64,000 nt of DNA, taken from contig NZ_VKKS01000001.1 of assembly GCF_019402645.1 (NCBI RefSeq), forward strand, positions 1,063,572 to 1,127,571. The letters are read 5' to 3'. Below, one piece after another: positions 39,987 through 50,227 of this stretch. The DNA is from Morganella morganii. Lineage in GTDB: Bacteria; Pseudomonadota; Gammaproteobacteria; Enterobacterales; Enterobacteriaceae. Every line of letters begins with the position of its first letter. Position 1 is the first letter of the stretch. The notes beneath the pieces were generated by a model, which made no database searches, was not told the origin of the DNA, and saw only the letters and a list, made by a program, of their open reading frames with translations. The position numbers and the translations under genes are program-made.

Positions 39987-40529
39987 TTAATGATTCATCA
40001 GGGTAATAGTGCCTTCGGCCTGTAATTCAGCACAAAGACGGTAAAACTGCTGTTGCAGTACCGCGTTGTTCTCCCCTGTCGGGTGATGCGCGGTGATCTG
40101 AATCTCCAGCAGTACTGCGTCTGTATCCTCCGCCGGCCGGGTTTTGGATACCAGTTCGGCCAGGGTGTAATCCAGTCTCATAAACAGATTGGTAAAGCGC
40201 TCCACCAGCCCGGCAGCATCGGGCACGGTGATCTGTGCGCTGACACCGGTGGTGGCGGCAGGCTGATGCCCGCGTTGTGTCCGTTTCATGACCGTCAGCA
40301 GATCAAGTTCCGCCGCCAGTACCGGCAGGGTGGCCTCCAGCATGGCGATGGCATTCCAGCTGCCTGACAGCATCATAATAAACGTGAACTCCTCACCGAA
40401 AATCGCCAGACGGCTGTCTTCGATATTACAGTCACACTCTCCGGCATGACGGGTAATCGCATTCACAATCCCTGCGCGATCCCGTCCCAGTGCAGTGATA
40501 ACCAGATATTGCTGATCGCGTTGCGGCAA
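39987..40529 (-). CDS. gcvR: Glycine cleavage system transcriptional repressor GcvR
   Basis: A 180-residue protein with two ACT-like domains, beginning QQYLVITALGRDRAGIVNAITRH and then CDCNIEDSRLAIFGEEFTFIMMLSGSWNAI, which closely follows E. coli GcvR. It binds GcvA and blocks gcvTHP activation when glycine is scarce. The start codon appears to be TTG, with an AAGAGGAATGAGGG purine-rich stretch just upstream; no ATG in frame is better. It lies upstream of bcp and divergent from dapA, the E. coli order. Confidence 0.92.
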   Translation of the reverse strand: MPQRDQQYLVITALGRDRAGIVNAITRHAGECDCNIEDSRLAIFGEEFTFIMMLSGSWNAIAMLEATLPVLAAELDLLTVMKRTQRGHQPAATTGVSAQITVPDAAGLVERFTNLFMRLDYTLAELVSKTRPAEDTDAVLLEIQITAHHPTGENNAVLQQQFYRLCAELQAEGTITLMNH

Positions 40530-40846
40530 ACCCTCATTCCTCTTCGTGACACCGTGAATGTGTTAAACATAAAGAAAGATAAGGCCGATAGCAATAACCT
40601 GTTGTGTCCTCTGCGGTAATAATCAAATGATTGCGGCATATCAAATTTGCCGGATACAGACACGCTATCATGTGTTCCGCCATTTTACCGGTGAAAAAAG
40701 CGGACATTATTACTTCTTTTTAAGGTGTGCCGCCGGGTATTAACAAAATTCATTAAAAACGTACAGTTAGGGTGTTTTTTTCTGCGCTCTGAACAAGTAC
40801 CATTAAAATGTTGTCCTATATTTATCCGATTATGAGGGTTTCGTAC
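40530..40846. other. gcvR-dapA divergent intergenic region
   Basis: About 315 bases without a gene. It must hold the gcvR and dapA promoters. The stretch at 40700-40800 is AT-rich. No repeat, operator or small ORF with a convincing ribosome site was recognised. Confidence 0.5.
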
Positions 40847-41746
40847 ATGTCACACGTAAATGACGTTTTAAAAGGCAGTATCGTTGCGATGGTTACACCA
40901 CTGGATACACAGGGTCGTGTTGATAAGGCGGGGCTCCGTAAATTAGTGGATTACCATATCGCGGCAGGCACGTCCGCCATTGTGGCTGTCGGAACCACCG
41001 GGGAGTCTGCCACGCTGTCACATCAGGAGCATGTGGATGTGGTGCTGGCGACGCTGGAGCTCGCGGAAGGCCGTATTCCGGTGATTGCCGGCACCGGTGC
41101 GAATGCGACCAACGAAGCTGTCTGGTTTACTGAACAATTTGAAAACAGCGGTGTGGCAGCATGCCTGACCGTCACCCCGTATTACAACCGTCCGTCACAG
41201 GAAGGTTTGTATCAGCACTTTAAAGTGATTTCAGAGAATACCGCATTACCGCAAATTCTGTATAATGTGCCAACGCGCACCGGCTGTGATATGTTACCTG
41301 CAACTGTTGCCCGGCTGGCAAAACTGGACAATATTGTGGCAATTAAAGAAGCGACCGGGAACTTAAGTCGTGTGAATGAAATCAAAACCCTGGTGAATGA
41401 TGATAACTTCATTCTGCTCAGTGGTGATGATGCGTCAGCACTGGATTTCACCCTCCTGGGCGGTAAAGGTGTGATTTCTGTGACAGCCAACGTGGCTGCG
41501 GCAGAAATGGCACAGATGTTTGATTTTGCCCTGCGCGGGGATTTTGACCGTGCGCGTGTGATTAACAATCAACTGATGGATCTGCATCACACATTATTCT
41601 GTGAGCCGAGCCCGTCACCGGTAAAATGGGCCTGTCATCAGCTGGGTCTGATCGCAGAGCAGACACTGCGTCTGCCGCTGTTACCGCTCACGGAAGCGGG
41701 ACAGAATACGGTCGGCCGTGCCATGAAGACGGCGGGCATACGATAA
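40847..41746 (+). CDS. dapA: 4-hydroxy-tetrahydrodipicolinate synthase
   Basis: A 299-residue TIM-barrel lyase. It shows [41 protein letters not shown] (active-site Tyr) and the Schiff-base Lys in [12 protein letters not shown]. It condenses pyruvate with aspartate semialdehyde, the first committed step of lysine/diaminopimelate synthesis, and works in the same pathway as DapE encoded at 56-57 kb. The ATG at 40847 has a GAGGG site; the frame opens 13 codons earlier without homology. A few extra residues (MSHVNDVLK) precede the usual GSIVAMVTP start. It is followed by bamC, as in E. coli. Confidence 0.95.
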   Translation: MSHVNDVLKGSIVAMVTPLDTQGRVDKAGLRKLVDYHIAAGTSAIVAVGTTGESATLSHQEHVDVVLATLELAEGRIPVIAGTGANATNEAVWFTEQFENSGVAACLTVTPYYNRPSQEGLYQHFKVISENTALPQILYNVPTRTGCDMLPATVARLAKLDNIVAIKEATGNLSRVNEIKTLVNDDNFILLSGDDASALDFTLLGGKGVISVTANVAAAEMAQMFDFALRGDFDRARVINNQLMDLHHTLFCEPSPSPVKWACHQLGLIAEQTLRLPLLPLTEAGQNTVGRAMKTAGIR

Positions 41747-41763
41747 TATTTTAGGGAATCTGA

Positions 41764-42813
41764 ATGGCAACACTACTGCAAAAATCAAAGGTTACGAAGC
41801 TCGCTGGTCTTTCCGTGGTCTTATTACTGGCAGCCTGCTCCGGCGATCAGCACTACAAGCGCCAGGTCAGCGGCGATACTTCGTACCTGGATGCGCCGCA
41901 GTTACAGGCGCTGAATGTTCCTCAGGGGATGATCCTGCCGTTACAGAGCGGCCAGTATGATATTCCTCAGATTAAGCAGGATGGTGCGACCGGTCTGGCG
42001 CTGGACATCCGTCCGCCGGTACAGACTGTCAGCCTGTTAGCAGGTTCCCGTACGGAAACAGCAGGAGATGCAAGCCGTCTCCTGCTGGAGAATTCAGCGG
42101 AAAACAGAACACTGTGGGCACAGATCAACCGCGTACTGACTGACCGCTCAGTACCTGTCAGCCAGCGTGATGAAGCCGGTGGTGTGATTGTCACTGACTG
42201 GATTGTCTGGCAGCGTGCTGATGAAGATCTGCCGTTACAGTCCCGTCAGCGCATTAAAATTGAACCAGCCGGTTCACAGGTGGCGGTTGTCGTAACCAGT
42301 GAAGGTCTGAAGCAGGGGGAAAACCCGGTGACAGACAAAACTGAAATCACCCGCTATAACAACCTGACACTCAATGAGCTGGTCGACGGCCTTGACCGTA
42401 TGCGTAATGCCGCACGTCAGGACAGCAATGTATCACAGTATGCCACCCCTGACGTTCAGAGCGGCAGCGATAAAACCGGTTTGCCGCAGATTATTGTCCG
42501 TGCACCGTTTGATGTGGTCTGGTCCCGTCTGCCGGTTGTACTGGAAAGCGTCGGCATGAAAGTGGGCGATCGTACCCGTTCCACCGGTAATATTGAAGTG
42601 ACATACAAAGGTCTGAGCTCAGCAGAGTGGAGCAGCATGGGTATGGATGATCCGTCAGTGGCTGAAGGTGATTACACCTTACAGGTCGGTGATCTGGATA
42701 ACCGCAGCAGCCTGCAGTTTATCAGTGCTAAAGGGAAACCGCTGACACAGAAAGAAAATGATGAAATGGTGAAAGCACTGGAAGCGGCATTCAGCAAATC
42801 ATCTGTAAAATAA
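41764..42813 (+). CDS. bamC: Outer-membrane assembly lipoprotein BamC
   Basis: A 349-residue lipoprotein with a lipobox LAAC (Cys25) followed by SGDQHYKRQVSGDTSYLDAP, the conserved unstructured segment that lies along BamD. Two helix-grip domains follow, the second ending at the C-terminus. BamC is an accessory subunit of the BAM complex. The gene starts 17 bases after dapA and is probably co-transcribed with it. In E. coli purC follows; here a terminator and two accessory genes intervene. Confidence 0.94.
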   Translation: MATLLQKSKVTKLAGLSVVLLLAACSGDQHYKRQVSGDTSYLDAPQLQALNVPQGMILPLQSGQYDIPQIKQDGATGLALDIRPPVQTVSLLAGSRTETAGDASRLLLENSAENRTLWAQINRVLTDRSVPVSQRDEAGGVIVTDWIVWQRADEDLPLQSRQRIKIEPAGSQVAVVVTSEGLKQGENPVTDKTEITRYNNLTLNELVDGLDRMRNAARQDSNVSQYATPDVQSGSDKTGLPQIIVRAPFDVVWSRLPVVLESVGMKVGDRTRSTGNIEVTYKGLSSAEWSSMGMDDPSVAEGDYTLQVGDLDNRSSLQFISAKGKPLTQKENDEMVKALEAAFSKSSVK

Positions 42814-42854
42814 CATACTTACGCGGTATCTGAATGGCGTAAATATAATTATCA

Positions 42855-42888
42855 ATACCGGCTATTATTCGTGGCCGGTATTTTTTTA
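42855..42888 (+). terminator. Terminator after dapA-bamC
   Basis: ATACCGGC / GCCGGTAT stem with an 11-base loop, followed by TTTTTTTATG. It lies 41 bases past the bamC stop. Confidence 0.88.
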
Positions 42889-43035
42889 TGTCGTTATTAT
42901 TCTGTAATAAATTGATACACAACATAATAATTTTTAAGATAAATTTTTATTACCCGGCCCGTTATACCGCATTATTAGCCACGTTTATACCTGACTCTCC
43001 GGTTATATTTAAAAGCTTATAACTATTTTGCTCCT

Positions 43036-43063
43036 ATATTCAGCTTTATTGTCCGCTGAATAT
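43036..43063. repeat. Inverted repeat upstream of the glycosyltransferase gene
   Basis: A perfect 9-bp repeat, ATATTCAGC / GCTGAATAT, separated by 10 bases. It lies 29 bases before the GT2 start codon, so it may be an operator or a leader hairpin. No T tract follows. Confidence 0.6.
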
Positions 43064-43091
43064 TTGGCTATCCGGAATTGACAGGGCTGAT

Positions 43092-44120
43092 ATGAATTTA
43101 TCTTCGGATTCTTCACGACCTTTACTGAGTATTGTTGTTGCGGTCTATAACGGGGAAAAATTTCTTCCTCAGTTTTTTGACTGCCTGCTGAAACAAACTC
43201 TTCCTGACTGGGAGCTGATTCTCGTCAATGACGGCTCCAAAGATAATACGGATGCTGTATTGCGTGAATGGCAGGATAAATTCCCGTCAGTCACCATACT
43301 GGATCAGACAAATCAGGGCGTCTCTGTGGCGCGGAATACCGGGTTTGCTGTTGCAAAAGGAAAATACATCACTTTTCCGGATATTGACGATGTGATCTAT
43401 CCGCAGATGTATGGCCGCCTGCTGGATATTGCGCTTGCCGGGCAACTGGACGTGGCAACCTGCAACGGCACATATATTTATGAAGACGGGCGCGAAGCGC
43501 GGCCGATTTTCCCGCCTGACCGTCTGCGTTCCACCGGGGTTATTTCCGGGCCGGACTGGCTGAAACGGGCGCTCAATTCCCGTAAATTCCTGCATGTGAC
43601 CTGGCTGAATCTGTACCGCACTGATTTTCTGCGTGAGCAGGGCTATAACTTTGAGCCGGGACTGCACCATCAGGATATACCGTGGACAACCGAACTGCTG
43701 ATGACGGCAGAGCGGGTGGAATATATTGATGAGCGTTATTACGATTATCTGATCCATTCCGAATCGGTATCGCATACGCCGCCGGATGATAAAATTCGTG
43801 TGAGGACAGTCCATAATTATATGAAAATTCTGGAAATGCTGAACGATATTAATCAGCGTCATGCTGATGTTGCGAAGCAGATTCCGGCCTGTTACTGGCA
43901 GATTTCCAAAGAAGGGCTGGGGATCCTGCACACGATCAGTGAGATAGAATCACCGGATGTGAAACAGGCGATTGTGCGCGAGTTGTTTGAGCGCGGGATC
44001 TGGTCACTGATTTGGGATAACGCCAAAGATTTGCGGCTGCGCTGGCGGCTGGCACGCCGCTATCCGCGCCTGAAAGCAATTCTGAAAGAATCTGCGGAGA
44101 ATACAGCAACACCGGCCTGA
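43092..44120 (+). CDS. Family 2 glycosyltransferase
   Basis: A 342-residue GT-A enzyme. It contains VVAVYNGEKFLPQFFDCLLKQ, LVNDGSKDNTD (nucleotide-binding), GVSVARNTGFAVAKGKYITF and the metal-binding DIDD in FPDIDDVIYP. The later LHHQDIPWTTELLMTAERVEYID holds the likely catalytic Asp. The C-terminus is basic (LRLRWRLARRYPRLKAILK) and probably sits on the inner membrane. It resembles LOS or capsule glycosyltransferases, but the acceptor cannot be told. It lies alone between bamC and purC, where E. coli has no gene, flanked by terminators, so it is a lone insertion. Confidence 0.87.
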   Translation: MNLSSDSSRPLLSIVVAVYNGEKFLPQFFDCLLKQTLPDWELILVNDGSKDNTDAVLREWQDKFPSVTILDQTNQGVSVARNTGFAVAKGKYITFPDIDDVIYPQMYGRLLDIALAGQLDVATCNGTYIYEDGREARPIFPPDRLRSTGVISGPDWLKRALNSRKFLHVTWLNLYRTDFLREQGYNFEPGLHHQDIPWTTELLMTAERVEYIDERYYDYLIHSESVSHTPPDDKIRVRTVHNYMKILEMLNDINQRHADVAKQIPACYWQISKEGLGILHTISEIESPDVKQAIVRELFERGIWSLIWDNAKDLRLRWRLARRYPRLKAILKESAENTATPA

Positions 44121-44136
44121 TGGCCGGTGTTTTTAC
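44109..44136 (+). terminator. Terminator overlapping the end of the glycosyltransferase gene
   Basis: ACACCGGCC-TGAT-GGCCGGTGT followed by TTTTA. The stop codon TGA lies in the loop. The MFS gene on the opposite strand ends 6 bases away and may use the same hairpin. Confidence 0.88.
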
Positions 44137-44141
44137 ATCAG

Positions 44142-45242
44142 TTACATCCGGACTTTGCGCGACAGTAAAGCGACCAGCAATAACAGCACGACCACTGCCA
44201 GCAGTGCGGCGGGCAGGGTAAAGCGGTAAGCAATCAGCCCGACAGACGCCGGTCCCGCCAGAATACCGAGATAACCCAGAGTGGTTACCGCCGGCACTGC
44301 AACAGCCTGCGGCATACTGTTCTGGCGGCCGATAGCGGAAAACATTACCGGCACCACATTGGCACACCCCAGGCCAATCAGCCCGTAACCGGTGAGCGCC
44401 AAAAGCCAGTTATCACTCAGTACACTCAGCAGCAGACCAGCGGCGGCCAGCAGAGCGCCCCACAGTACGACCTGCGGGCGTCCGAGCACAGCAACAATTT
44501 TGTCGCCGGTCAGTCTTCCGAGGGACATCAGTACCGCAAAGCAGGCAAAGCCCAGTCCGCCCATGCTTTCCGGCACATGGCGGTACTCTGTCAGGAAAAC
44601 CGCACTCCAGTCCAGCACACTGCCTTCGGCCAGAAAGGTGGCGAAGCAGATAATCCCGATCAGTAATACCGCACCACGCGGCACAGCAAATGCAGGACCT
44701 TCTGACGCCCAGGCGTAATCCAGCATGCCTTTATAACTGAGGGCCAGAAGCAGAAGGCAGATCATCATCACAGCACCGGCCGCCTGTAATACATCTGTCC
44801 CGGCCAGCATAAAACCACTCATTGCACCCGCCCCGGCAATCCCGCCGACACTGTAAAACCCGTGAAAGCCTGACATCATCGGCTTTGGTGCAGCTTTTTC
44901 AACAATAATGGCCTGAATATTCATGGCACAGTCCGTGATCCCGATCCCCATCCCGAAAATGATCAGTGACAGAGCCAGCAACCCGGTATGGTTAATCACC
45001 GCCAGCAGCGGCAGGGTGGCGCTGAGCAGGATTACCGAAATTGTCATCACCCGCCGGCAGCCGAAACGGGTGGTCAGCACACCGGTCAGCGGCATGACCA
45101 CTAAAGCTCCGCCACCGAGGCAGAGCAATAACAACCCGAGAACCCCGTCATTCACGCCGGTGTTCAGTTTGGCAAACGGCACCAGTGCCGCCCAGGCCGC
45201 CGGGGCAAAACCCGCGACAAAAAAGAGGGCACGGGTAGCCAT
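44142..45242 (-). CDS. MFS transporter, YbjJ-like
   Basis: An MFS protein of about 366 residues with 12 predicted spans. The motif GMGIGITDCAMNIQAIIVEKAAPKPMMSGFHGFYSVGGIAGAG resembles the YbjJ/fucose-permease-like branch, where EV-N-x-E and HGFYSLG are conserved. The substrate is unknown. The start is uncertain: the frame continues to a GTG (45287) and TTG (45302/45305), and ATG at 45242 was chosen as the only ATG near TM1; an N-terminus of up to 21 more residues is possible. It converges on the glycosyltransferase and is divergent from purC. Confidence 0.8.
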   Translation of the reverse strand: MATRALFFVAGFAPAAWAALVPFAKLNTGVNDGVLGLLLLCLGGGALVVMPLTGVLTTRFGCRRVMTISVILLSATLPLLAVINHTGLLALSLIIFGMGIGITDCAMNIQAIIVEKAAPKPMMSGFHGFYSVGGIAGAGAMSGFMLAGTDVLQAAGAVMMICLLLLALSYKGMLDYAWASEGPAFAVPRGAVLLIGIICFATFLAEGSVLDWSAVFLTEYRHVPESMGGLGFACFAVLMSLGRLTGDKIVAVLGRPQVVLWGALLAAAGLLLSVLSDNWLLALTGYGLIGLGCANVVPVMFSAIGRQNSMPQAVAVPAVTTLGYLGILAGPASVGLIAYRFTLPAALLAVVVLLLLVALLSRKVRM

Positions 45243-45534
45243 CTGTTCCCGCCGGGCCGGTACGGCGGCGGGGATTACAGTAATCACTTCACTTATTACC
45301 AACAACCTTTTAAATACGAATTTATAATCAGAATCATTATATGCTGATTAATCATTTTTGTTCAGAATCATCAGAACCTGCTGATGAAGACGCGGACAAC
45401 CACCGGCGGAAACGGCACTACCTTGTATGGCAGATCTGTTGTCAAGGATTGTCACCGGGATGGCAGTTGAGTATGGACAAGGTGTGCGGAGATGTACCGG
45501 ACACCGGTCACTTTTCCGGTCTGTATCTTTTCTT

Positions 45535-45550
45535 ACGCAAACGATTGCTT
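45535..45550. promoter_or_regulatory. PurR operator upstream of purC
   Basis: ACGCAAACGATTGCTT matches the PurR consensus in 13 of 16 positions, with the central CG intact. It lies 75 bases before the purC start codon, as in the E. coli purC promoter. Together with the purM site it puts both loci in the same regulon. Confidence 0.85.
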
Positions 45551-45624
45551 ATTGTGCCATTCTGAGGGAGAATATTCCGTGTCAGGCGATACGCCTATTA
45601 TTAATCCTGTCTGGAGAGTGCAAG

Positions 45625-46338
45625 ATGCAAAAACATGCTGAACTGTATCGTGGGAAAGCCAAAACGGTCTACACCACGGATAATCCCGATCTGCTGATTC
45701 TGGAATTTCGTAATGATACATCAGCACTGGATGGCGAGCGCATCGAGCAGTTTGACCGCAAGGGCATGGTCAATAATAAATTCAACCATTTTATCATGGG
45801 TAAACTGGAAGCCGCGGGCATTCCGACCCAGATGGAACGCCTGTTATCGGATACCGAAGTGCTGGTGAAAAAGCTGGAAATGGTGCCGGTGGAGTGTGTC
45901 ATCCGTAACCGTGCTGCCGGCTCGCTGGTGAAACGTCTCGGTGTGGAAGAGGGTATGGTGCTGAATCCGCCAGTCTTCGATTTATTCCTGAAAAATGACG
46001 CCAAACATGACCCGATGATCAATGAATCCTACTGTGAAACTTTCGGCTGGGTCAGTCAGAAAAACCTCGCGGAAATGAAACGCCTGAGCTACATCGCCAA
46101 TGACGTGCTATCCCGCCTGTTTGATGAAGCCGGCCTGATCCTGGTGGATTTCAAACTGGAATTTGGCCTGTATAAAGGTCAGGTGGTACTCGGGGATGAA
46201 TTCTCACCGGACGGCAGCCGTCTGTGGGATAAAGAAACCCTGGATAAAATGGATAAAGACCGTTTCCGTCAGAGCCTGGGCGGCCTGATTGAAGCCTATG
46301 AGGAAGTGGCACGCCGTCTGGGTGTGGATCTGGATTAA
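45625..46338 (+). CDS. purC: SAICAR synthase
   Basis: A 237-residue enzyme, same length as E. coli PurC. It shows [43 protein letters not shown] and [29 protein letters not shown]. It joins aspartate to CAIR with ATP, step 8 of IMP synthesis. The ATG at 45625 has a GGAGAG site and the expected start MQKHAELY; the frame is open 66 codons further upstream but that part overlaps the promoter. In E. coli it follows bamC directly. Confidence 0.96.
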   Translation: MQKHAELYRGKAKTVYTTDNPDLLILEFRNDTSALDGERIEQFDRKGMVNNKFNHFIMGKLEAAGIPTQMERLLSDTEVLVKKLEMVPVECVIRNRAAGSLVKRLGVEEGMVLNPPVFDLFLKNDAKHDPMINESYCETFGWVSQKNLAEMKRLSYIANDVLSRLFDEAGLILVDFKLEFGLYKGQVVLGDEFSPDGSRLWDKETLDKMDKDRFRQSLGGLIEAYEEVARRLGVDLD

Positions 46339-46360
46339 TCATTCACTTTCTGAATGCATT

Positions 46361-46392
46361 GCCGGTGATAACAAAACCCGCGTATCACCGGC
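46361..46392 (+). terminator. Terminator hairpin after purC
   Basis: A 10-bp perfect stem GCCGGTGATA / TATCACCGGC with a 12-base loop, 22 bases past the purC stop codon. Only a weak T-rich tail follows. Confidence 0.65.
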
Positions 46393-46499
46393 GTTAAGCT
46401 GATTTATCACTCCCCTGAAAGAAAGAAGCATTTTTCCTCACTTCAATTTCTCTGTACTATGTAGTTATCCGACTATTATCTGATAAGCAGAGAGTCATC

Positions 46500-47390
46500 A
46501 TGCGTTGGCAAGGGCGTCGCCAGAGCGACAATATTGAAGATCGCCGCAGTGCGGGCGGCAGGATTCCGCGTGGTTCAGCAGGAGGCGGGCCGCGTATTCC
46601 GCTGCCGCGCGGCAAAGCCGGACTGGTTGTGGTTGTTATCGTGGTTGTGGCCGGTTTTTACGGCATTGACCTGACCGGTCTGGTCACCGGTGATCCGGTG
46701 AATATCGGGCAGACCACCACACAGCAGCGTCCGGCACAGAGCAGTGCACAGGAACAGAAACAGGCGGAGTTTACCGGCGTGATGCTGGCGGAAACCGAAG
46801 CTGTCTGGGGACAAAAGTTCGCGCAAATGAACCGGCAGTACCGCGAACCGAAACTGGTGCTGTACCGGGGGGCCACACCGACAGGCTGTGGTGCGGGGCA
46901 GGCAGTGATGGGGCCGTTTTATTGCCCGGCTGATCAAAAAGTGTATATCGACCTCTCTTTCTATGATGATATGCGCACCAAATTAAGAGCGGGCGGGGAT
47001 TTTGCTCAGGGCTATGTGGTGGCACATGAGGTGGGGCACCATGTGCAGCATCTTCTGGGAATTGACCGGCAGGTACGTGAGCGTCAGCAGCGCAGCAGCC
47101 TGAAAGAAGCAAACCGCCTGTCAGTAAAAATGGAATTACAGGCTGACTGCTTTGCCGGAATCTGGGGTCATGAGATGGAAAAAGCCGGAATACTCGAAAA
47201 CGGTGACCTGGAAAATGCCCTGAGTGCGGCACAGGCCATCGGTGATGACCGTCTGCAAAAGCAGAGTCAGGGGCGGGTTATTCCGGACAGCTTCACACAC
47301 GGGACATCCGCACAACGTTATGAGTGGTTTAAACGCGGTTTTGACAGTGGTGATATCGCGCAATGTGACACATTTTCTGCACTGAAATAA
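46500..47390 (+). CDS. ypfJ: Neutral zinc metallopeptidase YpfJ
   Basis: A 296-residue protein. It has a hydrophilic head rich in Arg/Gly ([20 protein letters not shown]), one membrane span at about residues 41-55, and a peptidase-like domain with the zinc motif [15 protein letters not shown] and the downstream [14 protein letters not shown]. This is the E. coli YpfJ (neutral zinc metallopeptidase) family. Its substrate is unknown. It is monocistronic and located after purC, as in E. coli. Confidence 0.92.
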   Translation: MRWQGRRQSDNIEDRRSAGGRIPRGSAGGGPRIPLPRGKAGLVVVVIVVVAGFYGIDLTGLVTGDPVNIGQTTTQQRPAQSSAQEQKQAEFTGVMLAETEAVWGQKFAQMNRQYREPKLVLYRGATPTGCGAGQAVMGPFYCPADQKVYIDLSFYDDMRTKLRAGGDFAQGYVVAHEVGHHVQHLLGIDRQVRERQQRSSLKEANRLSVKMELQADCFAGIWGHEMEKAGILENGDLENALSAAQAIGDDRLQKQSQGRVIPDSFTHGTSAQRYEWFKRGFDSGDIAQCDTFSALK

Positions 47391-47396
47391 GCCTTT

Positions 47397-47424
47397 CTGC
47401 CGGTTTTTCCTGCAAAACCGGCAG
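47397..47424 (+). terminator. Terminator after ypfJ
   Basis: CTGCCGGTTTT / AAAACCGGCAG stem with a 6-base loop, starting 7 bases past the stop codon; a short AGTTTG follows. Confidence 0.7.
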
Positions 47425-47493
47425 AGTTTGATTATCATCGTATAACGGCATACTATTGGCACCCTTCATTCCCCCCGACACGCAGGATCTGAT

Positions 47494-47946
47494 ATGAGTA
47501 ATATTGACCCGACCCTGATTATCCTCCTGGTCTTAGCCGGACTCGGGCTTATCAGTAATAATATGACGGTAACCCTGGCCATTCTCTTTCTGCTGGCGGT
47601 GCGTATCACGCCGCTTAACGGCTATTTCCCGTTTGTGGAGAAATACGGACTGAAGCTGGGGATACTGATTCTGACGGTCGGTGTGATGGCACCGATTGCC
47701 AGCGGTAAGATCAGTGCTAATGACGTCTTAAGCTCTTTTCTGAACTGGAAATCCCTGCTGGCGATAGCGATAGGCATTCTGGTCTCCTGGCTCGGCAGCC
47801 GGGGGGTAACACTGATGAGTAATCAGCCGTCCACCGTTGCCGGGTTGCTGGTGGGCACCATTATCGGTGTCGCGCTGTTCAGAGGGGTGCCGGTCGGGCC
47901 GCTGATTGCGGCGGGTATTCTGTCACTGCTTGTCGGCAAAATGTAG
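47494..47946 (+). CDS. yeaL: DUF441 family inner-membrane protein
   Basis: A 150-residue, four-span membrane protein matching the DUF441/YeaL family: [19 protein letters not shown], then [34 protein letters not shown] and [30 protein letters not shown]. coli YeaL is an inner-membrane protein of unknown function. The symbol is by family resemblance; in E. coli the gene lies elsewhere, so its place between ypfJ and tmcA differs. It ends 9 bases before tmcA, so the two are probably co-transcribed. Confidence 0.85.
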   Translation: MSNIDPTLIILLVLAGLGLISNNMTVTLAILFLLAVRITPLNGYFPFVEKYGLKLGILILTVGVMAPIASGKISANDVLSSFLNWKSLLAIAIGILVSWLGSRGVTLMSNQPSTVAGLLVGTIIGVALFRGVPVGPLIAAGILSLLVGKM

Positions 47947-47955
47947 CGGCTTTCT

Positions 47956-49962
47956 ATGTTACCCGTACTTTTTTACGCTTGTACAGAACAGCTCCGCACA
48001 CAGGGTATCCGCCGTCTGTGGGTACTGAGCGGCAGTGACCGCTGGTGTGAATCCCGGTGGCGGGAAATCAGAGATGCGGCTCCCGGTGACTGGCCGGTGA
48101 TTTCCGGCGAACTGCCGGGCGGCATTCCGGCAGAAAAAGCCCGTCTGCTGCCGGGACAGGAATTCCGCCATGGTGTGTTTGATGCCCGGCGCGGGCTGAA
48201 TAGTGAAGCACTTGCTATGCTGACAGGCACATTACAGGCAGGCAGCTGGCTGATCCTGCTGCTGCCGCCGGAATCTCAATGGCAAACCCGGCCGGATGAA
48301 GACAGTCTGCGCTGGAATGACGGGGGGAAGATGATCCCCGCGCCACACTTTATGCGCCACTTCTCCCGCACACTCATCCATCCCGCTCATCTCTGCCGGT
48401 ATGAAAACCGTCCGTTTGGCATGACACTGCTGCCGCCGCAAAACGTGTGGCAACCGCCGGATGGTACGCCGACACCGGCACAACAGCAGATACTGGAGCA
48501 ACTTCGCTGTGCGGAAAGCGGTATTTTCTGCCTGACAGCGGCAAGAGGCCGGGGAAAATCTGCCGTGGCCGGTCTGTTCCTAGCAGAAACACCGGGCCGT
48601 CATTTACTGTGCGCCCCGGCGAAAGTCTCCGTCACTGTCATACAACGTTATCTGCATCATTCACAGCAAACGGAATTTATCTCTCCTGATAATTTACTGA
48701 CTCTGGCGGAAACAACGGATGTCAGCACATACGGCTGGCTGGTGATCGACGAGGCTGCGATGATCCCGCTGCCGCTGCTCACCCGCTTTACGGCTGTGTT
48801 TCCCCGCGTGCTGCTGCTGACTACCGTGCAGGGTTATGAAGGTACCGGGCGGGGATTTTTGCTTAAATTCTGTCACTCTCTGCCGCAGTTTACCGCACTG
48901 ACGCTGACGCAGCCGGTGCGCTGGGCAGAACATGACCCGGCGGAAGCCTGGCTGGATGAAGCGCTGCTGCTGACCGAACCGGCGGAAAGAATCACACAGG
49001 CCGGAGAGTGTGAATATCAGGCACTGACTCAGCAGGCGTTATGTGATGACCCGGGTTTACTGGCCGGATTCTACGGTTTGCTGACGGCTGCACATTACCG
49101 GACGTCCCCTTTGGATTTGCGGCGGCTGGCGGATGCACCGGGGCAGCATTTCGCGCTGTTCCGCAACCGGCAGCAGGTGATAGCGGCGCTCTGGCTGACA
49201 GACGAGGGCGGATTATCCGCAGAACTGACACAGTCCGTCTGGGCAGGCACCCGGCGGCCGCGCGGAAATCTGCTGGCACAATCGCTGGCGGCACACAGTT
49301 ATTTTCCGCAGGCGGCACAACTGCGTTCACGCCGCATCAGCCGGATCGCGGTGCATGCACACTACCGGCGCAATGCGCTGGGACGTGAATTATTACAGCG
49401 GGCGGCAGACGCGGCAAAAAAAAGTGGCATTGATTATCTTTCTGTCAGCTTCGGATATACCCCGGAACTGGCGGCGTTCTGGGTATCCTGTGGCTTTCAT
49501 TTTGCCCGTATGGGTACACATCCCGAAGCCGGCAGCGGATGTTACACCGCAATGCTGTTGCTGCCGCTGACCCCGGACGGGCAGGCACTGGCAGATGCCG
49601 CAGAACAGCAATTTTCCCGTGACTGTGTCGTTTTTTCTCAGACACGGGGATTTTCACCGGTACCGCCGGTGCGGGCAGAATCACTCAATGAACGGGAATG
49701 GCTGATGCTGGCCGGTTTTGCCTTTGCCGCTAAACCACAGGCGGTGGCGGAACCGGCGCTGGAACTTCTGCAAAAGGAATATCCGGCGCAGACAACGGAA
49801 TTGTCACAGTTATTATCCGGCAATCCGGAGGTGCTGAAAGTGCGGTATATAAGCGGGAAAAAAGCGTTACTTAATGCGCAGCGGCAGGAAGCGGCAGCAG
49901 TACTGCGGACACTGCGCCCGCAATGGGCGCAGCAGACAGAGGCGGAAATCAGGGCTTTTTAG
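47956..49962 (+). CDS. tmcA: tRNA(Met) cytidine acetyltransferase TmcA
   Basis: A 668-residue enzyme (E. coli 671). It has an N-terminal DUF1726 domain, an RNA-helicase-like module with Walker [14 protein letters not shown] and Walker [15 protein letters not shown], and a GNAT domain with [22 protein letters not shown]. It makes N4-acetylcytidine at the wobble position of elongator tRNA-Met using acetyl-CoA and ATP. Its last 14 bases overlap the end of ypfN on the other strand. In E. coli ypfH follows tmcA; it is absent here. Confidence 0.94.
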   Translation: MLPVLFYACTEQLRTQGIRRLWVLSGSDRWCESRWREIRDAAPGDWPVISGELPGGIPAEKARLLPGQEFRHGVFDARRGLNSEALAMLTGTLQAGSWLILLLPPESQWQTRPDEDSLRWNDGGKMIPAPHFMRHFSRTLIHPAHLCRYENRPFGMTLLPPQNVWQPPDGTPTPAQQQILEQLRCAESGIFCLTAARGRGKSAVAGLFLAETPGRHLLCAPAKVSVTVIQRYLHHSQQTEFISPDNLLTLAETTDVSTYGWLVIDEAAMIPLPLLTRFTAVFPRVLLLTTVQGYEGTGRGFLLKFCHSLPQFTALTLTQPVRWAEHDPAEAWLDEALLLTEPAERITQAGECEYQALTQQALCDDPGLLAGFYGLLTAAHYRTSPLDLRRLADAPGQHFALFRNRQQVIAALWLTDEGGLSAELTQSVWAGTRRPRGNLLAQSLAAHSYFPQAAQLRSRRISRIAVHAHYRRNALGRELLQRAADAAKKSGIDYLSVSFGYTPELAAFWVSCGFHFARMGTHPEAGSGCYTAMLLLPLTPDGQALADAAEQQFSRDCVVFSQTRGFSPVPPVRAESLNEREWLMLAGFAFAAKPQAVAEPALELLQKEYPAQTTELSQLLSGNPEVLKVRYISGKKALLNAQRQEAAAVLRTLRPQWAQQTEAEIRAF

Positions 49963-50146
49963 TTTTGTTATCCGGCCAGTCATCCTCATCATCCCACTGT
50001 GCGTTATTGTCGCGGTGGGGCGGCAGTTCCCGGCGGTTTTGCAGATATTTTTTATGATCCACCCGCTTGAGATCCTTCATGGCGTTCAGGATAACGCCGA
50101 CGAACAGCACCAGGATTACCCACCAGTAGTCTGCTAACCAATGCAT
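49949..50146 (-). CDS. ypfN: UPF0370 membrane protein YpfN
   Basis: A 65-residue protein with one N-terminal membrane span ([20 protein letters not shown]) and a conserved acidic tail: [23 protein letters not shown] then [13 protein letters not shown]. coli YpfN has the same layout and nearly the same length. The function is unknown. The start at 50146 is chosen over the longer frame because the family begins M-x-WLA-x-YWW; an AAGG site lies upstream. It overlaps the 3' end of tmcA by 14 bases. In E. coli dapE is next door; here 6 kb of accessory DNA lies between. Confidence 0.9.
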   Translation of the reverse strand: MHWLADYWWVILVLFVGVILNAMKDLKRVDHKKYLQNRRELPPHRDNNAQWDDEDDWPDNKTKKP

Positions 50147-50227
50147 TGTTGTTACCTTTTTTTTATCTGTATTTATCAAGTAATTAAAAATGACAATTCA
50201 CAATCATTCAAAATTAGTTCAAAACCA

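Noticed and set aside
43000..43091. JUMPStart-like element before the glycosyltransferase
   Set aside because: The region has an inverted repeat but not the ops/JUMPStart core GGCGGTAG.
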